Assembly (NCBI GenBank): GCA_006937955.1
Contig: SSNP01000001.1
Coordinates: 10,388,679 to 10,452,678, forward strand
Reading direction: 5' to 3'
Source: Pachypanchax playfairii
Taxonomy: Eukaryota; Chordata; Actinopteri; Cyprinodontiformes; Aplocheilidae
Length of the DNA stretch: 64,000 nucleotides
Positions 1-12,700 of this stretch are shown piece after piece; position 1 is the first letter of the stretch, and the number at the start of each line of letters is the position of its first letter. The position numbers and the translations under genes are program-made. Below the pieces are notes generated by a model. It was given only the letters and a program-made list of their open reading frames with translations. It was not told where the DNA came from and searched no databases.

Positions 1-789
1 CACATCCATGACTGAATGTATAAATTTAAAATAAAAACACTTTTTATTTCTTTTGAACATTAAGAACAGATGCCATCCTTATTCAGTCATTAAGATAAAA
101 TGAAATAGGAAAAATAAATAAGACGTTTTGTTGAAACACAAGAGAACAAAAAGAACTGAGTTCATGCTACATTTTCATGTAATGGGAAATTTTGCCTAAA
201 AGTAAACAAGAAGTGGAGACAGCTGATTCTTTTAAGGGACTGGTCGCTGTCAAAAACAAGGTAGTTAAATTAAAACATATTGTCCATAAATGCATCACTT
301 CCTCTAGTAGTCGACTATATTGCACTTCATTAGTGACACACGCTGTACGAGTGGACAGGAATGTATTTTAGATTGAATCTTTTCAGGATTCAAACACGTG
401 TGTAATCACATCTACAACGAGCTGCACCTTACCTTTTCTTACGGGAATCATATGTAATAGATAGTAAAGTTGTTTTCAATGAGCTTCTAATGATAACGGT
501 GATATTCTCGAGTCCTATCAGGGAAACAGAGACGATATGCATGATTTGTTCCTGTAACAGACAGGAAGAGTCAAAAGCTTTTAGTGTTCGGATACATCGA
601 ACCTTGTTCACGTTGCGGCAGCATCGACGCTTGTGTGCTAATGACATCGCTATCAGGAAGATCGACTCGTGTTAAATTATAAACTTTAATAATGGGGGGG
701 TTGCTTTGAATGCTTATTTCCTTCGGTGAAATTCTGGGATCCTATTTTATAAGTGCAGGCACATCGCTTCCTCAGAAGTTTGGCCTTCG
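1..789 (-). other. zc2hc1a: zc2hc1a 3' untranslated region (probable)
   Basis: Follows the TGA at 790-792. No other gene or recognisable repeat is visible here. An AATAAA signal on the minus strand (TTTATT at 43-48) would place the transcript end near the window edge. Two short ORFs in this stretch have no family resemblance. The UTR extent is inferred only from the signal. Confidence 0.4.
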
Positions 790-3700
790 TCAGATGCACA
801 TCCTTCTGACGCCGCACTCGCAGCAGAATTTTGCAGTTTCGACAGGATACCTGGAACCGCAGGCGTGACAGAACCTGCTCTTCGTTCCACCGTTGCCAAC
901 TTCGTCTCCACAATCGACGTCATCCCTAAAAAGATGACAAGTTAATCTATGCTTTCTGAATAACTGATTTTTGGAATACTTTCTAAAAACACAGAGTACA
1001 ACCCATTAATAGATTTCTTCTTTAATTTTGGAGTTTGTTTTGCATCAGATAATCAAACTCATTTTAAAGAAGAACAAAAACAATGAATGATCCTTTTTAA
1101 AATTTCATTTATTAAAGAGGCCATTTCACGCAAATTTCATGACTTTGTGGTTATTTCTTAAGTATTAACCTGTAATATGAAACATTTTATATCTACAAAA
1201 CGTCAGGAAACACTGATTAACAGACCTTTCAATCTCTGTGTCAAAACTCAGCTGGTTCCGTCAGGCTTCGAGCAGCAACTCATTAATATTCATTATTCGA
1301 ATTTGCTGGACTCTGATTGGCTAACAAACTAGCCTATGAGAGCAAGGCATACTGTTTCCTGCCCTGCTGCGCATGGCAACAGCACACGTAGTCTCTTCTG
1401 GTTTGATACGTCTTATGATACAGCTTTTAGCCAGCAGCATGCTAGGCGTAGTTTCAACTGCGTGAGCTGCCGAATACTAACGAACAAATGAGTTGTGACG
1501 AAACAGATACAGGCCGTTCGAACTCGGGTTTTATCGCCACCTGCATAGTCCAACCTGGAACTTTGTGAAAAAGTAATTGCCCCCACCCCCCAAACCTACT
1601 AACTGGTTGTTCCACTCTTGCCAATAATAACTCTAATCAAGCTTTTTCACATCCTCGTGGAGGAATTGCACCACATTGGAGGGTTTCTGGGCATCAACAG
1701 CAAGTTTAAAATCTATTAGCCATTTAGAAGTGGACTTGCTGGTTTCCTTCTGATCACTTACCAGCTGCCAAGCACAAGTAAACTTGAACTGGATATTTTA
1801 TTTTTGAATCTTTTAGTAAGGAGCAGAATTCATGGTTCTACCAATGACAGCAAATTGTCAAGGTCTTAAACATGGTGGCGGGAGTGTGATGATCTGCTCT
1901 GCTGCTTTAACTGTGGGTATTATGTTCTACTAAAATCCAGTGTTAGTTTTACTTGTAGCATTAATGAGGGTAATTTAACTTTATCCTTTTTAAGCCTCGT
2001 GATTATTTTGCTACTATTTAATCACATGTTGCTAAAAATGTGAATTTTATTCTCAGTGAATCAATATTTTCCTAATTTGTATAAATATAAGAGAATTTAT
2101 GAAACATTACTACAATCACATGTATTAAATCAACAAAATCATTTTTTCTTATTGACTGGAGAACTGAAACTACTGAGGAATTTGTAATAAATGATAAAAA
2201 GGGGGAAAAAGTAGACTGAAATAAAAAGAAAAAATGTTAACAACCCGACCCTAAATAATTAATACAAAACTTAAAGGTGGTAAAGAGGATTTTGCCCAGA
2301 ATGAGAAGCTCAAAGGTGTTTTTGCGTCCTCTTTCCCCATCGCCAGAAACGCCTCCATTAGAAATTTGCTAAGGAGTCTCCCCTTGTTTGTTTACTATTG
2401 GCATCGCTGGAGTTTTTTCTGGAACTACTGTAACTTTATTTCTTCTAACATGTTGGGATCATTAATGGTGAAGGGCTGTTTATTGTTACTCTTTGCAGTA
2501 CAAATGTGATTGACAATCCAGTAGCCAATAGATAACGAAACGAGTTCGTTATCTATTGGCTACTTTATTTCAAGCTTCACCAGGTCTATGATTTATTAAT
2601 ATTATAACTTTTTCTTTTGGACACCATAAGTACAAGACCACTACAAGTTGACAAATAGGATTTTTAAGTAAATTTGACATCTAAATTTGCTACAAAATCC
2701 TGTTTACCACCTTTAAGGAGTTTTTGTGTTCAATATGAGTGAGTTCAGGTGGCGACTGGCATCATCTCTCCTAAAATCTGTGGTGAAGGAGGATCTGGAT
2801 GATAACCTGAGGTCAGATGAGGTAAGATGAATTCAGGACATTCTGGTGGGTACCAGTGAGTGGAAAGAACTCCTATTCTACTACTACTACTACTACTACT
2901 ACTGTCATTTAGCAGACGCTTTTATCCAAAGCGACTTACATTGAGAGAACATACAAGCAAGAATTCAAAGAGAAGGAAAAAAAATATAAGGAGGCGGACT
3001 GTTTGGAGTCCAGTTTAATTCCAACGCTGATACATCAAGTGTATCAAATTTTTTTTTTTTTTTTCATTTTCATATTTACAAAAGCATCGGACTGTGATGG
3101 TTTTAACAAGCCAGACTTTACCTTCCTGCTGCTGTGAGCAGACCAGGTGAAATCAGTTTGGACCTGATCAGTAATTATCTAACATCATGAAATGAAAGAA
3201 GGATTCATGAACACAGAGAAACAAATGTTACTGGACACTTTGCACTATTCTTATGAATGTATGACAGATTAAGTCATGGAATTTGTGACATGGCCCCTTT
3301 AAATGACATTTTTAATTCAGTTTTTAGACTTCAGACTTTATTGATCTCCCAGTGGAGAAAATAAATAGCTTGATCAACTCTTTAAAAGAACACACAGTAA
3401 AGTAAGAAGAAATGTCAATGAAATGATTTTTTTGTCTTCCAAGTATTATTCCTATATTTTCTATTTTGTTTTATTTCTTGATTTGCCATACAGCATTTTG
3501 GTCAGCTGTCATGCTTTATGTCAAGGTGCTCTATAAATAAACTTGACACATTTAAAGAGGCCCTTCCATTAAAAACGGTTTTTCTGAGGTTTCTGTTGAA
3601 TATTTTAGCTCCACAGGTGTTCTTACCTTCATAGTGGGTGTGAAAACAGGTCAACAACTTCTCTTTCAGTTTTAATCTCTCAAACTACACAGGTGGTGAT

Positions 3701-6700
3701 AAAACCCGAGTTCTCCCGAGTCCGAACGGCCTGTATCTGTTTCATCACAACTACTTTGTTCATTAGTATTAAGCAGCTCCTGCAGTTGAAACCACGCCTA
3801 GCATGCTGCTAGCTAAAAGCTGTAGCATAGGACATAGCAAACAGGAAGACACGACGTCTGATGTTACCATGCGCAGCGGGGCAGGAAACAGTATACCTTG
3901 TTCTCATAGGCTAGTTTGTTAGCCAATCTGAGTCCAGCAAATTTGAATAATGAATATGAATGCGCTGCTGACGAAGCAGCGTGACGGAACCAACCAAATG
4001 TTAATGCAGACGGATTGAAAGGTCTGTTAATCAGTGTTTCCTGATGTTTTTTAGATATAAAATGTTTCATATTACAGGTTAATACTTAGGAAATAACCAC
4101 AAAGTCCTGAAATTTGTATGAAATGGCTTCTTTAAGTTAGTTATCATTAAAAAACTGAATTGTTTTAGGTTAATATTAAACAGTTTGATGGTCTGAAAAA
4201 TGTAAGCGTGACAAAAAACTGAAATAAAAAAAGGTACCATAAGGAGGAAAATATGTATTTACAGCGTAATGAAAGGTTTCTGATGCTCTAGAGGGTTGTT
4301 ATTGTTTACTTCTACTAGAATGTTGTAATGTGTCCACATAAACGAAGAGGCCACAAGAGAGCAGAGGCAGCAACTGGCTTGTGTCAGAGAGTTCATTCAC
4401 CTCGATATGTGGCTGTTGATTTTCTTCCTGTTGGCTCCAACACCAGACTGAGAGCTTCTCAAAGATCCATAGCCAGAGCTCGAGACTCGAGTCTTACTTC
4501 CCACACTAACAGAAGAAAAAACAGAGAGAGAAGGGCGTGTCCAACCGCCAAATCACTGATTATTTGATCTGAGAAGCACCAATCATCCTTCTCAGACCAA
4601 CAGAAAAAAACATGGCTAAAGGCTACAACATAAATGAGATCCTGAAAGTTTTTATTACATAAGAAAGATGTATTTTTCTATAGAGCAAAATGAAGCCAGT
4701 ATGTGTTTTTCTGTTCCGTTATTGGGATTTAAGTCATTAGTTGAAATACATTACAATCTTCTGTGCAGATGTACTGAAATAAAATGGAAAAAAGAATCAA
4801 AATCTTTCTGATTTGAATATATTTATTTGCAGACTGGCTTTGATTTCAGCTCAAAGAACATTTCACACTGATTCTAAACCCATGAAGTATGAAATGAGAC
4901 AAAACAAAGACGATCTCAGTCATGAGTTCATGTTAGAGGAACATGCAAATATTTGAGATGCTTAAACATATGTGCACATTCTTTAGTGTGTGTGCATGTC
5001 TGTGTGTGTGTGTTCTCACCCTGATGGTGGACTGGTGAGACCAGAGGGATTAGTCTTGACTGAACCTGCTGAGGAGACTTTACTGGATGGGATTCCTTTA
5101 AGTGACAGACAGGGTGAGAAATGAGGAAATGTTTAAAAAGTTAGTTTATATCATGAATTCGAAATGTGTCTGGCTGAAAATCCGTGACGGGACGCTGGGA
5201 AGGACAAACTGTCACCTTTACTGTCACCGGGCCTGTTTTTTGAATGACAAATTAAAAAATGATCTCTTCTTTTGGACTTCGATTTTGAAACTACTGCCCT
5301 GATAATATCAAATGCTTGACACAAATCGTTTTTTTGGCGATAAAGCAAAGAAGGGCAAGATCAGATTATTTTATGTAACAGCTGAGTTCCCGATACGGTA
5401 CGCTGAAACAGTACAAGGAACATTTGTGTGTGTTTGTGTGCTCTGCTGCCCTCTATTGGACAAACGTCAGGTTAGTTAAACTGATGGGAATAATGTTCCG
5501 GGCTACTATCAGCAGACACATTCTTGTAGTGACAGTTTTTTCCCCGTGTGATTGGTGACAAGAGGAAAAAAGCCATAGGGTTGAAACCAGAGTCTTGATG
5601 CAGAGTTCAGAGATAATCATCTGCTCAGAGCAGTTGAAAAAAGAAGACAAAGAGATTTTTTTTTAAACATGGTGCATGCAGCCCTTTTCCTGCAGGCAGG
5701 ATTTACTTTACTTTTTTTGAGGAGGGGGTTAAAAAAAATTACAAATTTCCCAAAAGATCCATGTAGTGTGTAACTGAAGTGACTGACAGGCCGTACCAGA
5801 GGGTTGTCCTGGTCCTGATCTCTGTGGTAGACGAGAAGAGGCTGATGGGATGGTGGATGCAGCGGGAGAGTTGACCTTCTTTACAGAAGATGGAGCTTTA
5901 TACTGATAACGAAAAGGTTCAAAATCATTACGGTCATTTCTAGATAATAAGCTGCTACCTTTTCCACATGCTTTGAACACTAGCTATGTTTACATGGGCA
6001 CATTTAATCGGAAAAAACACCCAATCGGAACAAAAATACATCATGTAAACATGTCAATCAGAATGTTTTGATCCGATGCAGCCTGATCAGAATGAAATTT
6101 CCTTCCGATCGAGAGGGGTGGTTTTGTCCGATCTTCATTCGGATAGACGTGCATGTATACACCCATTCGGAAAGAAAGGGTGAAAAGAGCCCACTGCACA
6201 TGCGACAACTTCAGCGTGACGTCTTTCCGCTTTCGCAGACCCAAGTAGAAAACATAGCGGGAAGTAAACAGAAGTGGTCTGCTGGTGCAGTCATCCTGTC
6301 ATCCTGCTCTCCTCTCCTGTGGTGGAGGAGCAGTAGCACTATGTATTCAGCCGCTAGCTTGGTTAATGCGACCAGTAAAAACCCAAACATAAAGGTAATC
6401 ACCTGCAGAAGGTCCATATTGGGGATAACGTGAGTCAGCTTGAGCACACGGTGGGGCGGGAAAGACGTGCAGAAAGGACGGAGTTTGTTTACTTTGTTTT
6501 CTTCCCCCGTAAAGACAACTCGCTGTGCGCATGCTCAACTCATTTAACCTGATCGAGTGCTTGGTGTATGTGTACTCATGGCATGATCAGATCATTTCAG
6601 TTAGTGTCCATGTAAACAGGGATTTGGGAATTCCATTCGACCAAGATTGGGGAATCAGATTGGGGAAATTTGGCGCATGTAAACGTAGCTACTGTGGCTT

Positions 6701-9700
6701 AAACAATGACGGAGCTAATTTATAGATTTTTCTAAGCTAACGAACTTCATGTCGCTAAAACATTTAGCCTGGTCGCATCAGACCAATGAAACTGTCTGAT
6801 GCTCAGACCCTCATCATGGAAGACACATGAAGAAATGCACATGATTTCAGGTTAAAAACGATCGATCTGACTGTTGAAGAAGATGAAAGTAACAATGATT
6901 TTCTCTAGTAAGCTACAGTATTTTTCATTTTTTAACCAGACGTGTTCAGAAAACAACATCTACGGTGTATTACAACATGGAAACCTGCAACTTATAGATC
7001 AGGGCGGCAGACATATGTACAAATCTTTTTTTCGAGTTTGTGGGTGTGGCTTAATCATCTGGAAGATATGGTACGTACATTATAGGTTTAAAGAGGCCCT
7101 TCCATTAAAAACATTTTTTCTGAGGTTTCTGTTGAATATTTCAGCTCCACAGGTGTTCTTACCTTCATAGTGGGTGTGAAAACAGGTCAACAACTTCTCT
7201 TTCAGTTTTTATCTCTCAAACTACGCAGGTGGCAATAACACCCGAGTTCTCCCGAGTTCAAACAGCCTGTATCTGTTTCGTCACAACTCCTTTGTTCGTT
7301 AGTATTCGGCAGCTCCCACAGTTTAAACCACACCTAGCATGCTGCTGGCTAAAAGCTGTTAGCATAAGACGTAGCAAACAGAAAGACACAACGTCTGATG
7401 TCGCCATGCGCAGCGGGCCAGGAAACAGTATACCTTGCTCAGATAGGCTAGTTTGTTAGCCAATCTGAGTCCAGCAAATTTGAATAATGAATATGAATGA
7501 GCTGCTGCGAAAGCCTGACTGAGGGAGCCGGAACCACTACTACTACTACTACTACTGTCATTTAGCAGACGCTTTTATCCAAAGCGACTTACATTGAGAG
7601 AACATACAAGAAAGAAATCAAAGAGAAGGAAACAATATAAGGAGGCGGACTGTTTGGAGTCCAGTTTAATTCCGACGCTGATACATCAAGTGTATCAATT
7701 TTTTTTTTATTTTTTTTTTTGTAGAGATCAACTCCCAAATCGCTATCATAAATCATAAATCAATTCCACATTAAGACTGAAAGTGTTCTTTAAAGAGGTG
7801 AGTCTTAAGTCTGCTCTTAAAAGTAGCTGCCGACTCTGAGGATCGGACCGAGTTTGGTAAGTCATTCCACCATCGGGGGACAACAGAGGAGAAGAGTTTG
7901 GAACATGATCTCATGCCACGTTGTGGTGGAAGCGCTAGGCGTCTTTCAGCGGCTGAGCGTAGCTGACGCGTGGGAATGTAGGTTTGGATGAAGGAGTGAA
8001 GGTAAGTAGGAGCTGTGTGTGTTAGAGTCTGGTAAGCCAGAAGCAGAGCTTTGTATTTGATGCGTGCTGCAACTGGAAGCACACGAATTTTAACTCAGAC
8101 AGACTGAAAGGTCTGTTAATCAGTGTTTCCTGACGTTTTTTTGGATATAAAATGTTTCATATTACTGGTTAATACTTAAGAAATAACCACAAAGTCCTGA
8201 AATTTGTATCAAATGGCCTCTTTAACAGGTAGATGATCATAAACATCTGCTTAAACATGAACATCTGTCTCTAATCATGAAGTCTGATATTCACATCAGA
8301 TTTGGAAGGTGACATATCAACCTTCAAGAAAAGGGTGTTTTCTTTACACTGTACCAAACTAATGTTTCCTGCTCTTTCTTCACAAAAACCCCAACCTGAG
8401 AGCATTTATACAACACATACTGCTGATTCACAAAACAAACGGCCGACATTTAAACTGCAGAGACTAAACCATTTGCTGAATGCAGATGGTTTTTACACAG
8501 ACTATGATTTATTCAAACTGTTGGTGTTAACGTTTCGGTTTCTCACTGGGCTGCGAATGTGTGCAAAAAATTAGAAACAGTCTTTTCGATTAAGTTTCCA
8601 AAATGTCTTGGGATGATCAACGGAGGAAGTTACGAGGGAACGACGACCTACTGGAATCCCTCTTGATCAGTGTCTGAGAGTAAGAAACTTCCAAAAATTA
8701 CAGATAACTTTAAGAGGGATCAGCGAATATGTTGCATAAAAAATGAAGGCACAAAATGAAATGAATAGCAACCAAATAAGATGCTTTCTTGCTAAACTGC
8801 GACAGGAAATTTTGCACGACTGTCGTGGTCCGTTTGCGTCAAACACCCGACGGGATGTAGGCTTCTGTTTAAAATGTTGTCAAGCATCATTTAAACCAAT
8901 TCATTCAACTAAAAATTTTCATGTTTTTTTAATTCTGTCTCCAACTAGTTGCTACAAGTAACAAGACAATCAGATACTGGCTTAAACCTGTCAGCGTGCA
9001 CATTAGCTGTAATTAAAGATGTAAAACCTTTAAACCAAAACATCTGGCAGGTGGTGTTTTAATGTGTCATAATAACAATAATCCGATCATCAGACAGTCT
9101 TAACCAAAACACAAACATACTGTTTGATGTGCATGTGTGTACCTGTGTGCGACTAGGAGGCTTCTTGGTATCTCCTGGCTTGTTTTTGTTGGGCATGCGG
9201 GCCGCCTGCTCTTGGCAGAACTTGATGTGTCTGTCAGCTGCACTCTCGTTAAACCGCCGCTGACAGTAAGGACACTGGATATAATCTACAACACAAGTGG
9301 TGGGAAAAAAAAATACACTTGTTACTTTGGTAGACAGGCGTTGTTTAACCCGACAATGATGTGTGCATCGTATGTTTCTAAGAGCAACAGGATCCAACAG
9401 GATTAGTACCTTCCTTTAAACTTGCTGCAATACGAGGATCTTAGTACTACAGGTGGTAAGTGACAGATTTCTTCTTGTTACTATTGTCATATACATAATA
9501 TTTATATACTGGTAGGGATGTACCAATACTGGTATCAAAGTCAATACCATTCTAATGTATTCGTATCGATATTGGATTAGTTAACCGACATCGATACTGA
9601 TATCAGCTATCAGTTAATTAAACAGTACCAATACTGGTATTGGGGCCGATTTGACTCTGATGTACTTGTATCAGTATTGGTTAGTTAAAGGTGATATACC

Positions 9701-12700
9701 CGATTTCAAATTGCCTAGCTTAGAATGTCAACAAATGTAAACAAAGTCACAGAACTCTCAGCCCCTCCCGTCGGGTAGAATTCCTAAGCCACGCCCCCCC
9801 AGGTTTGGAAACACGTGTAGCCCCAGAAGACGACCGAATGCAAGACACTGGTCCGCAGTTCATTCAAGTACCGTAACATGATGGAATCACCGGTAAGTAA
9901 AAACAATATCACAACGAACAACTGACATTAATTGTTACTTTGTCCTGAACCTGACGCGGAACCAGCCGGCAGCTGTTTCTCCTGCTGTGACATGGTAGAG
10001 CGGCGATCACTCCCAGCAGTGGTGTGCTGCAGTAATATGTCTCAGTTTTTTAGGAGCACAAAAGCCAAATAAATGCGGAAGTCCGTATGGCTGGAGAGAC
10101 TGTCCAATCATTCCTTTTGGGTCGAACCATTTGATTGGTTGATGTTTTTAGACAAATACGGGAGAACCACTTAATTATTATTATTATTTTATTTTATTTT
10201 TAATCTTCACAACATATTTTTCTCCATGCTGTGTTAAAACCTTTTTAATGGGCATGAAAAAAATATGTTAAGCTAATTTGTTGTGCAAATTAAGGATACA
10301 GGCTTTAACTGATACTATGAACCGATTCTTAAAATGTAGAAACAATAATTTCACAGAAAAGTTTTATTTTTCACTTGAAATTTTAGTTCTGTGGTAATTT
10401 TCATTAATATTTAATTTATTTATTTATTGAGCTCACCATCATTTGTTGTAACAAGCAGAGAAGAAAATCAAACCTGTCTTTCAATTCACTGTATTTTTGT
10501 GTGGTAGAAGTATCGGCATTGGTACTCGGTATTGGCAAGGACTCAGATCCAGGTATTGGTTTGAAATAAGCTGTATCGTTGTATCCCTATATAATGTCAT
10601 TATTCCATAAACAACTCAAACCTTATGAAAATTGTTTCATATATCAGGCTTTTAAGGCTTAAAGATCTATTTTTTTCAGTTTCCTCTGGAAAAGTAAAAC
10701 TTAACAAGTCTCCCTTTTAGGACGATCCAGATACTTTTCATTCTTGCTTAAATCAGCTATGTTTTGTTAAACGACTGCTTGTTACCTGGGTCGTATGTAG
10801 GAGGAGGAGGTGGGGGTAAAGGTCCCCCATCCTTCATGACCTGAGTGAGGGCTTTGGCAGCACGGATGGTGGAGATGAAGTCCTCGTGTTTCTTGCGCCA
10901 GTTGGACGGCTTCTTCGGGGGTTCTGCCTGCGAGGAAAACCGTATCACAACTTTGTTGTTACAGTGTACAGATCGAACTAAATCCTTTAGGTGAGTGTTT
11001 TTAAGACTGTTGTTTATTAGGAACACCTGTTCAATTTCTCCTTAATGCAATTATCTAATCAACCAATCACATGGCAGTTGCTTAAATGCATTTCGGGGTG
11101 TGGTCCTGGTCAAGACAATCCCCTGAACTCTAAACTGAATGTCAGAATGAGAAAGAAAGGTGATTTTAGCAATTTTGAGCGTGGCATGGTTGTTGGTGTC
11201 AGACGGGCCAGTCTGAGTATTTCACAATCTGCTCAGTTACTGGGATTTTCACGCACAACCATTTCTAGGGTTTACAAAGAATGGTGTGAAAAGGGAAAAA
11301 CATCCAGTATGCGGCAGTCCTGTGGGCGAAAATGTCTTGTTGATGCTAGAGGTCAGAGCAGAATGAGCCGACTGATACAAGCTGATAGAAGAGCAACTTT
11401 GACTGAAATTAACATTCATTACAACCGAGGAATGCAGCAAAGCATTTGTGAAGCCACAACACACACAACCTTGAGGCGGATGGGCTACAACAGCAGAAGA
11501 CCCCACCGAGTACCACTCATCTCCACTACTAATAGGCAAAAGAGGATACAATTTGCACGAGCTCATCAAGATTGGCCAGTTGAAGACTGTAAAAATGTTC
11601 CCTGGTCTGATGAGTCTCGATTTCTGTTGAGACATTCAAATGGTCGAGTCAGAATTTGGTGTAAACAGAATGAGAACATGGATCCATCATGCCTTGTTAC
11701 CACTGTGCAGGCTGGTGCTGGTGGTGGTGGTGTAATGGTGTGGGGGATGTTTTCTTGGCACACTTTAGGCCCCTTAGTGCCAATTGGGCATCGTTTAAAT
11801 GCCACGGGCTACCTGAGCATTGTTTCTGACCATGTCCATCCCTTCATGACCACCATGTACCCGTCCTCTGATGACTACTTCCAGCAGGATAATGCACCAT
11901 GTCATAAAGCTCGAATCATTTCAAACTGGTTTCTTGAAAATAACAATGAGTTCACTGTACTACAATGGCCCCCACAGTCACCTTAGTCTCAACCTGAAAG
12001 AGCATCTTTGGGATGTGGTGGAACGGGAGCTTCATGCCCTGGATGTGCATCCCACAAATCTCCATCAACTACAAGATGCTATCCTATCAATATGGACCAA
12101 CATTTCTAAAGAATGCTTTCAGCACCTTGTTGAATCAATGCCACGTAGAATTAAGGCAGTTCTGAAGGTGAAAGGGGGTCAAACACCGTATTAGTATGGT
12201 GTTCCTAATAATCCTTTAAGTGAGTGTATATTAGCAAGTCATCTGGAAGTCTCATCGTTCATCTCTTATCTCTGCCTAGAAAACACAAGTAGAGCCTTCG
12301 GGTGTGTTACAACGAGGACATAAAAAAAAAAGAGAAGAAAGACTGTGACAGTCTGAGTTGAGGATTTCTGACAGAAATGGTTCATGGAGTTCTGGCTGAG
12401 CAGGTCCTGTAGCAACATGATGGATCCAGTGACTTCCTGCTTCCTTCTACAGTCACAGTGTTTAAGTTTATTATGTCCACTGAAGTAAGAAAAACAATCA
12501 ATGCTGTTTTCTTGATTTATTTTTGGATCTAGTTCCCACAGCTTTTAGAGAACAGTTTTAGATACTTGCAGGTGATGTTGTTTAACACTTCTGATCACAA
12601 TAAATGAATGTGTAGGCGTTGGCTGGAAGCAGGACCGGCCCTTAGCTGCATGGTGCCCTAGGCGAAAAAGGATTTTGGCGCCCCCTACTGCCCAGAACAA

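Larger units (their letters stand above)
926..4400. other. zc2hc1a last intron, content
   Basis: 3.5 kb between exons 8 and 9. It contains A copy 1 (1112-1549), a Tc1 relic (about 1550-1980), the hairpin at 2520-2564, an L2-like LINE tail (2878-3064) and A copy 2 (3552-4135). Nothing recognisable was seen at 1980-2519 or 3065-3551. Confidence 0.8.

Noticed and set aside
1..789. Possible neighbouring gene such as il7 (next to ZC2HC1A in human)
   Set aside because: No helical cytokine exon or signal peptide is visible; the stretch fits a 3' UTR.
4328..4567. Plus-strand open frame of 79 codons
   Set aside because: It is the antisense shadow of zc2hc1a exon 8 (4505-4401), whose minus-strand reading matches the family and has correct splice sites.
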